A DNA stretch of 58,425 nt, from positions 1 to 58,425 of the forward strand of contig JAFQCJ010000027.1 of the NCBI GenBank assembly GCA_017416445.1. Reading direction: 5' to 3'. The notes under the pieces are model-generated. The model saw only the letters and a list, made by a program, of their open reading frames with translations. It did no database searches and was not told the origin of the DNA. How positions within the stretch are numbered: position 1 is the stretch's first letter; the number at the start of each line of letters is the position of its first letter. A program made the position numbers and the translations under genes. This stretch comes from Oscillospiraceae bacterium. Its GTDB lineage: Bacteria > Bacillota > Clostridia > Oscillospirales > Oscillospiraceae. Below, piece by piece: positions 16,360-24,806 of this stretch.

Positions 16360-17718
16360 TCAGTTCTCCCGCACCAAAAGACAGACGCTCTCGATATTGG
16401 CCGTGCGGGGGAAGAGGTCGACTGCGCAGGCGCGGACGGCACGGTAGCCCAGAGCGGCAAATCGCTTCACATCCCGACCCAGAGTAGCCGGGTCACAGGA
16501 GACATAGACGATGCGCCGCGGGTTCATCTCCGCCGCTGCTTCAATGACCTCCGGGGCAAGACCCTTGCGGGGGGGATCGACACAGATCACATCGGGGCGC
16601 AGTCCACGGCGCGCCAGCTCCGCTGCCGCCACCTTGGCATCGCCCTGGATGAACTCCACATTTTCCACGCCGTTATTCTTCGCGTTTTCCCACGCGTCCC
16701 GGACGGCCTCAGGGACGATTTCGGCGCCCATGGCAGACTTGGCATGGCGGGCCATACAAAGGGTAATGGTTCCTGCGCCGCAATAGAGATCCAGCACCGT
16801 CTCCTCCCCTGTCAGGGCGGCGTATTCCACCGCCTTGTTGTACAGTACCTCCGCCTGCCGGCGGTTCACCTGATAGAAAGAGGGCACCGACAGACGGAAA
16901 GTAAGGCCGCAGAGGGTATCCCGCAGGGTATCCTCTCCCCAGAGCGTACGGTATGTATCCCCCAGAATGGTGTTGCCCTCCCTGCGGTTTTCTCCCCAGA
17001 CGATACCCACTGTACAGGGAACAGCCTCGCGGAGCATGGCCACCAGCTCCTCCTCATAGGGGGCACCTGCCCCGTTACCCAGCACGCAGATGAGGCTCTC
17101 TCCCGCAGCGTTGGTACGGACATAGAGGTGGCGCAGGAGGCCGCGGCGAGTGGTTTCATCATAGCATTTGACATGATAGCGACGGATGTACTCCCGCAGT
17201 GCCGCCGCGGCATTATCGGCCTCACGGCACTGGATGAGACAGCTCTCCACCGGGATGACCTCGTGGCTGCGGGCACGGTAGAAACCCACGGTGCCCTCTT
17301 TTCCCACAGGGTACTGGCTCTTGTTGCGATAGCGCTCCGTGTCCGCGGCCCCCAGGATCGCCTCCACCGTTACCTCACTGCCGCCGAGACGGCGCAGGGC
17401 ATCCTGTACCCGTCCACACTTGGCAGAGAGCTCTTCTTCATAGTCCATGTGGCGGAAGTCGCAGCCGCCGCAGCGGCCGTAGTAGGGGCAGTCGGGTTCC
17501 TGACGATGTGCCGAGGGAGTGTGGATGGCCGCCACCTTGCCGAAGGCGGCGTTCTTCAGCACCTTCAGAATATGGATGTCGCACTCCTCCCCCGCTACGG
17601 CGCGGTGGACGAACACCACCTGTCCATCCACGCGGGCAATGCCCAACCCCTCAGAGGAATACCCCTCAATGACGGCGCGGACGGTTTGATTTTTCTGCAG
17701 GGACACTCGCTGTTCCAT
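16360..17718 (-). CDS. rlmD: 23S rRNA (uracil-C5)-methyltransferase, RlmD/RlmCD type
   Basis: A 452-residue SAM-dependent enzyme that makes 5-methyluridine in 23S rRNA. The order is an N-terminal TRAM domain (about residues 10-65), an iron-sulfur site with C77, C83 and C86 in CPYYGRCGGC, a SAM-binding motif LDLYCGAGTITLCMA, then DPPRKGL and the catalytic YVSCDPATLGRD. The start follows AGGAG. Firmicutes often encode one such enzyme acting at both U747 and U1939, so the exact position is inferred. Confidence 0.92.
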   Translation of the reverse strand: MEQRVSLQKNQTVRAVIEGYSSEGLGIARVDGQVVFVHRAVAGEECDIHILKVLKNAAFGKVAAIHTPSAHRQEPDCPYYGRCGGCDFRHMDYEEELSAKCGRVQDALRRLGGSEVTVEAILGAADTERYRNKSQYPVGKEGTVGFYRARSHEVIPVESCLIQCREADNAAAALREYIRRYHVKCYDETTRRGLLRHLYVRTNAAGESLICVLGNGAGAPYEEELVAMLREAVPCTVGIVWGENRREGNTILGDTYRTLWGEDTLRDTLCGLTFRLSVPSFYQVNRRQAEVLYNKAVEYAALTGEETVLDLYCGAGTITLCMARHAKSAMGAEIVPEAVRDAWENAKNNGVENVEFIQGDAKVAAAELARRGLRPDVICVDPPRKGLAPEVIEAAAEMNPRRIVYVSCDPATLGRDVKRFAALGYRAVRACAVDLFPRTANIESVCLLVREN

Positions 17719-17747
17719 AGTGATTTTCTCCTGTAAGCTACAAGGAA

Positions 17748-17770
17748 GAGGCGGCGCGGCGCGCCGCCTC
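17748..17770. terminator. GC-rich hairpin between the beta-CASP gene and rlmD
   Basis: Perfect 10-bp arms (17748-17757, 17761-17770) of pure GC-rich sequence close a 3-base loop. No T run follows in either direction, so it may act as a partial terminator or an mRNA-stability hairpin. Confidence 0.45.
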
Positions 17771-17796
17771 TCTCTGCAAAATGTTACGCAGCTTTT

Positions 17797-19401
17797 TTAA
17801 AAATTGAACTTGTCTGTCAGCTGACGGATGGCCTCGGCAAAAGCGTGGAGGCTCTTGTTGTCCCGCTGACGGCTGCGGCGCACCAGTGCCGCCAGATTGT
17901 CCAGTGCCTGCTGGAGCTTCTGGAAGGCATCGGAGGTCTTCTTCTGCAAGTCGAAGGACACCTTCTTTTTCTCCGGCATATAGCCCACGGCGGTCCGGGC
18001 ACAGGTGATGAGGTCGTACTCCTCGGTGTAGAGAGGGGCGTGGGCCTCAAAGCCCATGGACTGCACCGTCTCGGCAAAGAGCGGTGCTACATCGCTGTCG
18101 CCGTGGACGACAAACACATGCTGGGGCTTGGGTGCCTTGAATCTGCCGATCCAGTCTATCAGATGCTCCCGGTCAGCGTGGGAGGAAAGGCCCTGGAAAT
18201 TGATGATCTTGGCCCGTACGGCGATCTCCTCGCCGAACATCTTCACCTTCTCCGCGCCATCCAGCAGATGGCGGCCCAGGGTACCGGGGGACTGGAAGCC
18301 CACAAACACCACGGCGCTGTTTTCCTTCCACAAATTGTGCTTGAGATGGTGGCGGATACGGCCGGCATCACACATACCGGAGGCGGAGATGATGACCTTG
18401 GGCACATTGTCCATGTTCAGCAGCTTGGACTCCTCCACTGTCTCAGTCATGTTCATGCCGGGGAAGGAGAACATATGCTCCCCCTCCGAGACCAGTTCGA
18501 TGGCCTCTTCGTCCAGATAGCCCGTCAGGTCGCCGCAGAAGATGGTCGTGGCACTGCGGGCCAGAGGCGAATCCACATACACAGGGAAATCCTGCACAGA
18601 CTTAACCAGTTTCTGATCCTTGATCTCACGGATGAAGTACAAAAGCTCCTGCGTACGGCCTACGGCGAAGGCGGGGATCACCACATTGCCGCCCTTACCC
18701 AGTGTCTCGTCGATGATGGCCGCCAGCTCGTCGGTATAGCTCCACACCTCGGTGTGGTCGCGGTTGCCGTAGGTGGACTCCATCACCACATAGTCTGCGC
18801 CCTCGAAGAACTGGGGGTTGCGGAGAATGGGCTGATCCACATTGCCGATGTCGCCGGAGAAGACAATGGAACGGCGTTCACCGTTTTCCGTCATGTCCAG
18901 ACGGATGGAGGCGCTGCCCAGCAGATGTCCGGCGTCAATGAAGGTGGCCGTCACGCCCTCGCAGATGTCCACTTCCTCGCCATACTCACAGGTTGTGAGA
19001 AATTCGGGGACACGCATGGCCTCGGCCATGGTGTAGATCGGCTCGACCTCAGGGCGTCCGGCACGCTTGTTCTTCTTATTCTGATACTCGGCGTCGCTCT
19101 CCTGAATATGGGCGGAGTCGGCCAGCATGATACGCAGAAGATCGGCGGTCAGACGGGTGGTGATGATACGGCCGGTGAACCCGTTTTTGATCAGCATAGG
19201 TACACGGCCGGAGTGGTCGATGTGGGCATGGGTAATGAGCACCACATCAACAGCAGCAGGGTTGAAGGGCAGAACGGCGTTGTCGATCTCGTCCCGGCCC
19301 TGCTGCAGACCGCAGTCAATAAGGATCTTTTTTCCGTTGACCTCCAGACAGTGACAGCTGCCGGTGACACACTGTGCTGCGCCAAAGAAACTCAGCTTCA
19401 T
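17797..19401 (-). CDS. MBL-fold RNA metallohydrolase with beta-CASP domain
   Basis: A 534-residue protein of the metallo-beta-lactamase/beta-CASP group, whose members cut or trim RNA. The metal motif is H58-A-H60-I-D62-H63, followed by DAGHLLGSAS and GDIG. The beta-CASP part contains VESTYGNR, ISASGMCDAGRIRHHL and SSHADREHL, ending with VVHGDSD. About 70 extra residues at the C-terminus look helical. It resembles the archaeal/bacterial CPSF-like subgroup and not RNase J, because the GLQQGRDEID opening is CPSF-like. It is expressed divergently from secA. Confidence 0.88.
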   Translation of the reverse strand: MKLSFFGAAQCVTGSCHCLEVNGKKILIDCGLQQGRDEIDNAVLPFNPAAVDVVLITHAHIDHSGRVPMLIKNGFTGRIITTRLTADLLRIMLADSAHIQESDAEYQNKKNKRAGRPEVEPIYTMAEAMRVPEFLTTCEYGEEVDICEGVTATFIDAGHLLGSASIRLDMTENGERRSIVFSGDIGNVDQPILRNPQFFEGADYVVMESTYGNRDHTEVWSYTDELAAIIDETLGKGGNVVIPAFAVGRTQELLYFIREIKDQKLVKSVQDFPVYVDSPLARSATTIFCGDLTGYLDEEAIELVSEGEHMFSFPGMNMTETVEESKLLNMDNVPKVIISASGMCDAGRIRHHLKHNLWKENSAVVFVGFQSPGTLGRHLLDGAEKVKMFGEEIAVRAKIINFQGLSSHADREHLIDWIGRFKAPKPQHVFVVHGDSDVAPLFAETVQSMGFEAHAPLYTEEYDLITCARTAVGYMPEKKKVSFDLQKKTSDAFQKLQQALDNLAALVRRSRQRDNKSLHAFAEAIRQLTDKFNF

Positions 19402-19435
19402 AAAACATCCGTCTCCTTCATCAAAATTTTGCTTT

Positions 19436-19464
19436 ATTATATCATTTTTTCACCTGCTGCGCAA
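19436..19464 (-). promoter_or_regulatory. Promoter of the beta-CASP hydrolase gene
   Basis: TTGCGC (19459-19464) and a perfect TATAAT (19436-19441) are 17 bases apart on the minus strand. The AAGGAG ribosome site follows about 20 bases downstream. Confidence 0.75.
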
Positions 19465-19502
19465 GAGAAAACCCATCTTCCCTCTGTTCACAGAAAATTT
19501 CT

Positions 19503-19531
19503 TTGCATATACGGGAATAGTATGGTATACT
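19503..19531 (+). promoter_or_regulatory. secA promoter
   Basis: TTGCAT (19503-19508) and TATACT (19526-19531) are 17 bases apart on the plus strand. The expected leader is about 50 bases, ending in GAAAGGATC before the secA ATG. No SecM-like arrest gene is present. Confidence 0.75.
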
Positions 19532-19586
19532 GCTATGCGTATCATTATGCGTACATATTCTTTTTCACGAGAAAGGATCCAAATAT

Positions 19587-22337
19587 ATGGGACTGGTTAA
19601 CAAACTGTTCGGTTCATACTCCGAGCGTGAGCTGAAATCCATCTGGCCCGTCGTGCGCCGTATTGAGGCCATGGAGGAGGAGTACCGCGCTCTGACGGAT
19701 GCGCAGCTGCAGCATAAGACGGTGGAGTTCCGGGAGCGTCTTGCCAACGGTGAGACGCTGGACGACATTCTGCCCGAGGCTTTTGCCACTGTCCGTGAGG
19801 CAGCAGACCGCGTGCTGGGCATGCGTCCCTATCCCGTGCAGCTGGTGGGCGGCATTGTCCTCCATCAGGGCCGTATCGCCGAGATGAAGACCGGTGAAGG
19901 TAAGACGCTGGTGGCCACTCTGCCCGCCTACCTCAATGCACTCAGCGGCAAGGGCGTCCATATCGTCACTGTTAACGACTATCTGGCCAAGCGCGACAGC
20001 GAGTGGATGGGCAAGGTACATCGCTTCCTCGGTCTGAAGGTGGGTCTCATTATCCACGATATGTCCAAAGCCGAGCGGCAGGCCGCCTATCAGGCCGATG
20101 TGACCTACGGCACCAACAACGAGATGGGCTTTGACTATCTCCGTGACAATATGGCCATCTACTCCAATGAGCTGGTGCAGCGCAAGCACAACTTCGCCAT
20201 CGTGGACGAGGTGGACTCCATTCTCATCGACGAAGCCCGCACCCCCCTCATTATCTCCGGTCAGGGCGATAAGTCCACCCAGATGTACGACATGACCGAG
20301 ATCTTCGTCCGTAAACTGAAGCGTTTTGTCATCGTGGAGACCGACTCCAAGGCGGAGGAGGATCCCGAGATCGACGCCGACTACATCGTGGACGAAAAAG
20401 GTAAGACCGTCTCCCTCACCGCCCGCGGCATCCGCAAGGCCGAGGAGTTCTTCCATCTGGAAAACCTGGGCGATCCGGAGAACAGCACCATCTCTCACCA
20501 CATCAATCAGGCCATCCGCGCCCATGGCGTCATGAAGCGGGATGTGGACTATGTGGTGAAGGACGGCGAGATCGTCATCGTTGATGAGTTCACCGGCCGA
20601 TTGATGTTTGGCCGTCGCTACAGTGAGGGACTCCACCAGGCCATTGAGGCCAAGGAGCGGGTGAAAGTCCAGCGCGAGAGCAAGACGCTGGCCACCATCA
20701 CTTTCCAGAACTACTTCCGCCTCTATGAGAAGCTCTCCGGTATGACCGGTACGGCCATGACCGAGGCCGAGGAGTTCGGCACCATCTACAATCTGGACAT
20801 CGTGGAGATCCCCACCAACCGTCCCATCGCCCGTATCGACAACAATGACAGCATCTATAAAACGGAGATGGGCAAGTACAAGGCCGTCATCCGCCAGATC
20901 AAGGAGTGCCATGCCAAGGGTCAGCCCGTGCTGGTAGGTACCGTGTCCATTGAAAAGAACGAGCTGCTGGGCAAGCTGCTGACCCGTGAGGGCATCCGCC
21001 ACAATCTCCTTAACGCCAAGAACCACGAAAAGGAGGCCGAGATCGTAGCACAGGCCGGTAAGTTCGGTGCCGTCACCGTGGCCACCAACATGGCCGGCCG
21101 TGGTACCGACATCATGCTGGGCGGTAACGCCGAGTATCTGGCTAAGAATGACCTGCGGAAGATGGGCATGTCCGATGAACTCATTGCCGAAGCCACCGGC
21201 TATGCCGAGACCGATAACGCCGAGATTCTGGAGGCACGCCGCCTCTTTGCCGAGAAGCTGGCAAAATATAAGGATGCCATCGCCGATGAGGCGGAGAAGG
21301 TGCGGGCTGCCGGTGGATTGTTCATCATCGGCACCGAGCGCCACGACTCCCGCCGTATCGACAACCAGCTCCGCGGCCGTGCCGGCCGTCAGGGTGATCC
21401 CGGCGAGACCCGTTTCTACATCTCCACCGAAGATGACCTGATGCGCCTCTTCGGCGGTGAGCGTATCACCAACATGATGGATAAGCTGAAGGTGGCCGAG
21501 GATGAGCCCGTGGAGAACAAGATGCTGACTCGCTCCATTGAGCAGGCACAGACTTCCGTGGAGTCCCGGAACTTCCAGTCCCGTAAGTCGGTGCTGGAGT
21601 ACGACGATGTGATGAACAAGCAGCGCGAGATCATCTACACTCAGCGCAAGCAGGTGCTGGACGGTCTGGATGTGAAGGAGACGATCCTGAACATGCTCTC
21701 CACCTCCATCACCAATCAGGTCTCCTCTATCTTCCTCGGTGACAGCCATATCGACGAAAACCGCTGCCGTGAGCTGATGAAGAATGTGGAGGGTATCTAC
21801 TTCCCCAAGTACGCCGTGAAGTTCGACCCCGCCGAGATCCCCTCCCTCACCGCTGAGGATTTCATTGATCGCTTCACTGAGGCCTCCATCGCCTACTATA
21901 ACCAGAAGGAAGAGGAGATCACCCCCCAGCTTATGCGCGAAGTGGAGCGGGTGGTGCTGCTGCGTGTGGTGGATGAGTACTGGATGGAGCACATTGATGC
22001 CATGCAGGAGCTGCGCCAGGGTATCCGCCTCCGCGCCTATGCCAACACCGATCCCGTGGCCGCTTACAAGAAGGAGAGCCTCGACATGTTCGACGAGATG
22101 ATCTCCGCCATCCGGGATGACACGGTGCGCCGCCTCTACAGCGTCCGCGTCAAGAGCGGCGACGAGGTCAAGCGTGAGCGTGTAGCCAGCGGCATCACCG
22201 AGGGCGGCGGCAGCGGCGACGGTTCCGTCCGCCGCAAGACCCCCACCAAGGTGGTCAAGATCGGCCGCAACGACCTGTGCCCCTGCGGCAGCGGTCAGAA
22301 GTGGAAGAAGTGCACCTGCAAGGAGTATCATTCCTAA
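19587..22337 (+). CDS. secA: Preprotein translocase ATPase SecA
   Basis: SecA drives unfolded preproteins through SecYEG using ATP. The 916-residue protein has Walker [10 protein letters not shown] (residues 100-108), a [13 protein letters not shown] Walker B region, the [13 protein letters not shown] motif, [13 protein letters not shown] and [11 protein letters not shown] in motor domain 2, and a C-terminal SEC-C zinc site ending [14 protein letters not shown]. The zinc tail ends in KEYHS, a small variation on the usual xKYKxCHG. It is of standard length and is followed by a strong terminator, beyond which pgeF begins. Confidence 0.98.
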   Translation: MGLVNKLFGSYSERELKSIWPVVRRIEAMEEEYRALTDAQLQHKTVEFRERLANGETLDDILPEAFATVREAADRVLGMRPYPVQLVGGIVLHQGRIAEMKTGEGKTLVATLPAYLNALSGKGVHIVTVNDYLAKRDSEWMGKVHRFLGLKVGLIIHDMSKAERQAAYQADVTYGTNNEMGFDYLRDNMAIYSNELVQRKHNFAIVDEVDSILIDEARTPLIISGQGDKSTQMYDMTEIFVRKLKRFVIVETDSKAEEDPEIDADYIVDEKGKTVSLTARGIRKAEEFFHLENLGDPENSTISHHINQAIRAHGVMKRDVDYVVKDGEIVIVDEFTGRLMFGRRYSEGLHQAIEAKERVKVQRESKTLATITFQNYFRLYEKLSGMTGTAMTEAEEFGTIYNLDIVEIPTNRPIARIDNNDSIYKTEMGKYKAVIRQIKECHAKGQPVLVGTVSIEKNELLGKLLTREGIRHNLLNAKNHEKEAEIVAQAGKFGAVTVATNMAGRGTDIMLGGNAEYLAKNDLRKMGMSDELIAEATGYAETDNAEILEARRLFAEKLAKYKDAIADEAEKVRAAGGLFIIGTERHDSRRIDNQLRGRAGRQGDPGETRFYISTEDDLMRLFGGERITNMMDKLKVAEDEPVENKMLTRSIEQAQTSVESRNFQSRKSVLEYDDVMNKQREIIYTQRKQVLDGLDVKETILNMLSTSITNQVSSIFLGDSHIDENRCRELMKNVEGIYFPKYAVKFDPAEIPSLTAEDFIDRFTEASIAYYNQKEEEITPQLMREVERVVLLRVVDEYWMEHIDAMQELRQGIRLRAYANTDPVAAYKKESLDMFDEMISAIRDDTVRRLYSVRVKSGDEVKRERVASGITEGGGSGDGSVRRKTPTKVVKIGRNDLCPCGSGQKWKKCTCKEYHS

Positions 22338-22348
22338 TGAAACACAGG

Positions 22349-22379
22349 ATAAGGCGACCCGGGGTCGCCTTATCTTTTC
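22349..22379 (+). terminator. secA terminator
   Basis: Perfect 12-bp arms (22349-22360, 22364-22375) with a CGG loop are followed by TTTT. pgeF starts 23 bases later with no room for a full promoter, so part of the transcription presumably reads through. Confidence 0.8.
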
Positions 22380-22402
22380 CCCATTTTCCTGTGGAGGTAC
22401 CT

Positions 22403-23209
22403 ATGTTCACACAACATACCCACAACTCCATCACCTATCTCCGCTCCGATATCCTCGGCGGTGTCCGCCATGGTTTCTCCACCCGTCCCGGCGGCGTTTC
22501 GCCGCAGCCGTGGGACAGTCTCAATCTGGGTGTAGGCCGCGGCGACGATATGGACAATGTCCGGGAGAACTATCGCCGTTTCTGCGCTGTACTGGGTCTG
22601 GATGACCGCCGCGCCGTTCTCTCCAGACAGGTCCATGAAGATGTGGTGCGCTGTGTGACGGCACAGGACGAGGGCAAGGGACTCTACCGTGAGCGGGACT
22701 ACGCCTCCGTAGATGGTCTCGTCACTGATGTGGCAGGTCTGCCCCTGGTGGTATTTTCCGCCGACTGCAATGTGATTTTGCTTCACGACCCCGTCCGCGG
22801 CGCTGTGGGTGCCTGCCACGCAGGCTGGCGCGGTACGGCACTGGGCATTGCCCGTAAAACAGTGGAGGAGATGGTGCGGCTCTACGGCTGTGATCCCACG
22901 CACATCCGGGCTGCCGTCGGCCCCGCCATCGGCCAGTGCTGTTTTGAGACAGACAGCGATGTTCCCGAAGCACTGCACAGGGCACTGGGCGCAGAAGCAG
23001 CGCCCTATATCGTGTGGAACGGAAAAAAGTTCCACATCGACCTCAAGGCCGTCAATGCTCTGTGGCTCCGCAAGGCGGGGGTGGAAACCATCGACATCTG
23101 CCATCACTGCACTGCATGCCGCAGTGACCTCTACTGGTCTCACCGCAGAATGGGCAATGAGCGCGGCGCGCAGATCGCTATGATTGCTGCAGGGGAGGTG
23201 GCGGAATGA
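22403..23209 (+). CDS. pgeF: Peptidoglycan editing factor / purine nucleoside phosphorylase (YfiH/LACC1 family)
   Basis: A 268-residue copper/zinc-site enzyme of the YfiH family. Members act as purine nucleoside phosphorylase/adenosine deaminase, and E. coli PgeF edits misincorporated serine in peptidoglycan precursors. Metal ligands are visible as H in SRQVHED, C in FSADCNVI and H in CHAGWRGTALG. The ATG at 22403 is selected because GGAGG lies 6 bases before it; a longer frame runs through the secA terminator. It overlaps the next gene by 4 bases. Confidence 0.88.
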   Translation: MFTQHTHNSITYLRSDILGGVRHGFSTRPGGVSPQPWDSLNLGVGRGDDMDNVRENYRRFCAVLGLDDRRAVLSRQVHEDVVRCVTAQDEGKGLYRERDYASVDGLVTDVAGLPLVVFSADCNVILLHDPVRGAVGACHAGWRGTALGIARKTVEEMVRLYGCDPTHIRAAVGPAIGQCCFETDSDVPEALHRALGAEAAPYIVWNGKKFHIDLKAVNALWLRKAGVETIDICHHCTACRSDLYWSHRRMGNERGAQIAMIAAGEVAE

Positions 23210-24750
23210 GACGAATATTGCTGCTTCTTCTATGCCTGTCGCTGCTGCTGAGCGGCTGCGGAAAGCTGGAGGATAGCACCCCCTATGACACGCTGGATGA
23301 ACTTCGGGAATACTACGGCACCGAAGAAGTGGAGGAAGAGATCCCCCTCACCACTTTCACCCTTCCCTATTGCAGTGGCGAGACATGGGATCCCCTCACC
23401 TGCCCCGACGGCGTGCAGCGCACCGCCGCATCGCTGATTTATGAGACATTATACCGTTTGGATGAGACCTTCACTCCGCAGCCCCTGCTGGTGGAACGGG
23501 CGGATTACGATGCCGAGAAGTTCGTCTATACCCTCCATCTGCGCAGCGGCGTCCTTTTCAGTGACGGCAGCGCCATGACCGCCGAGGATGTGGCCGCCTC
23601 CCTTCTGCGGGCAACGCAGTCCCAGCGCTATGGACCTCGTCTGTGGCAGGTTCGTACCGTTCTGGTCAGGGGAAATACCGTGGAGGTAACGCTCTCAGAG
23701 GATAGCCGCGGCTTTCCCGCCCTGCTGGATATCCCTGTGATAAAAGCAGGCACAGAAACGCAGACCATCCCGGTGGGTACAGGCCCCTATCTCCCCAATA
23801 CAGACATGACAGCCCTCTGCCCCAATACCTGTTGGTGGCAGAAAAAATCTCTTCCCTTTGACACCATCGCCCTGTTGCGCTACAAAAGTGAGGAGGCCGC
23901 AGCCTACGCCTTCGCCTCCCACGATGTGCATCTCTTTGTCTATGACCTCCTCAGCGACATCAGCCTCGCCTCCGCCTCCAACGACAACGCCACGGTGGCA
24001 GAGACGGCGGTGATGCACTATCTGGGGTTCAATCTGTCCAAGCACTATCTGACGGATCCCGCTCTGCGCCGCGCCGTCTCCGCCGCCATCGACCGGGAGG
24101 AGATTGTCAGTGCCGCCCTTTCGGGGCACGCCGTGGCTACCCAGTTCCCTGTCCACCCCAGCTCCCCCCTCTACCCCCGTACATTGGAGATCAATCCCTC
24201 TCCCTCGGCGGTGTATGAGGCACTGGCCCAGCATGAACTCAGTGATGGAGAGTGGAAGTATCAGCTGCGGCTGCTGGTAAACGATGACAGCAGCTTCAAG
24301 GTAGCCGCCGCACAGCGCATCGCCGAAACGCTGAATCGCTATGATTTCGAGGTGACAGTACTGGCTCTGCCGTGGGAGGACTTTCTCTATGTGCTGGAGC
24401 AGGGCAACTATGACCTCTATTACGGCCAGTGCAAGCTCAGCGCCGACTGGGATGCCACCCCCCTGCTGGGAGAGGGCTGCACGCTGAACTACGGCGGCTA
24501 TGCCAGTGAGGTGACCAACACCCTTCTGGCGGCATACCGCAGCGCCCAGCCCGATACACGGGCCGCAGCCATGGAGGCGCTGTGCCGCCACCTGCAGGAG
24601 GAGTCCCCCATCGTCCCCCTCTACTTTGAACGGGTGGATGTGCTTCTCAGCCGTGGTGCTGTGGACACCATCACCCCCACCGCTACGGAACCTTTCTATG
24701 GTCTGGAGCACTGGAAGGTAAACTGGGGTGACGCACCTGCATCTGAATAA
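23206..24750 (+). CDS. Family 5 solute-binding lipoprotein (peptide/nickel type)
   Basis: A 514-residue extracellular binding protein. A short hydrophobic signal ends in the lipobox LLSGC (Cys 17), so it is lipid-anchored outside the membrane. The SBP_bac_5 fold is indicated by SLIYETLYRLDE, YTLHLRSGVLFSDGSAMTAEDV and PVGTGPYL. These proteins normally feed ABC importers of oligopeptides or nickel, but no permease or ATPase genes are adjacent. Its ATG overlaps the pgeF stop. A second binding protein of this family is at 30817-32475. Confidence 0.88.
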   Translation: MRRILLLLLCLSLLLSGCGKLEDSTPYDTLDELREYYGTEEVEEEIPLTTFTLPYCSGETWDPLTCPDGVQRTAASLIYETLYRLDETFTPQPLLVERADYDAEKFVYTLHLRSGVLFSDGSAMTAEDVAASLLRATQSQRYGPRLWQVRTVLVRGNTVEVTLSEDSRGFPALLDIPVIKAGTETQTIPVGTGPYLPNTDMTALCPNTCWWQKKSLPFDTIALLRYKSEEAAAYAFASHDVHLFVYDLLSDISLASASNDNATVAETAVMHYLGFNLSKHYLTDPALRRAVSAAIDREEIVSAALSGHAVATQFPVHPSSPLYPRTLEINPSPSAVYEALAQHELSDGEWKYQLRLLVNDDSSFKVAAAQRIAETLNRYDFEVTVLALPWEDFLYVLEQGNYDLYYGQCKLSADWDATPLLGEGCTLNYGGYASEVTNTLLAAYRSAQPDTRAAAMEALCRHLQEESPIVPLYFERVDVLLSRGAVDTITPTATEPFYGLEHWKVNWGDAPASE

Positions 24751-24751
24751 C

Positions 24752-24789
24752 AAAAAACCGTGTATCTCAGACTGAGATACACGGTTTTT
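24752..24789. terminator. Bidirectional terminator between converging genes
   Basis: Perfect 13-bp arms (24758-24770, 24772-24784) are flanked by A6 and T5, serving both the binding-protein gene and the P-type ATPase gene. Confidence 0.85.
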
Positions 24790-24806
24790 GTTGCGTTTTG
24801 TTATGC

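Noticed and set aside
19614-22331. Open frame of 905 codons opposite secA
   Set aside because: Antisense shadow; the plus-strand frame is a full SecA with all motifs.
22277-23209. A longer pgeF start overlapping secA
   Set aside because: It would read through the secA terminator; GGAGG before the ATG at 22403 fixes the shorter start.
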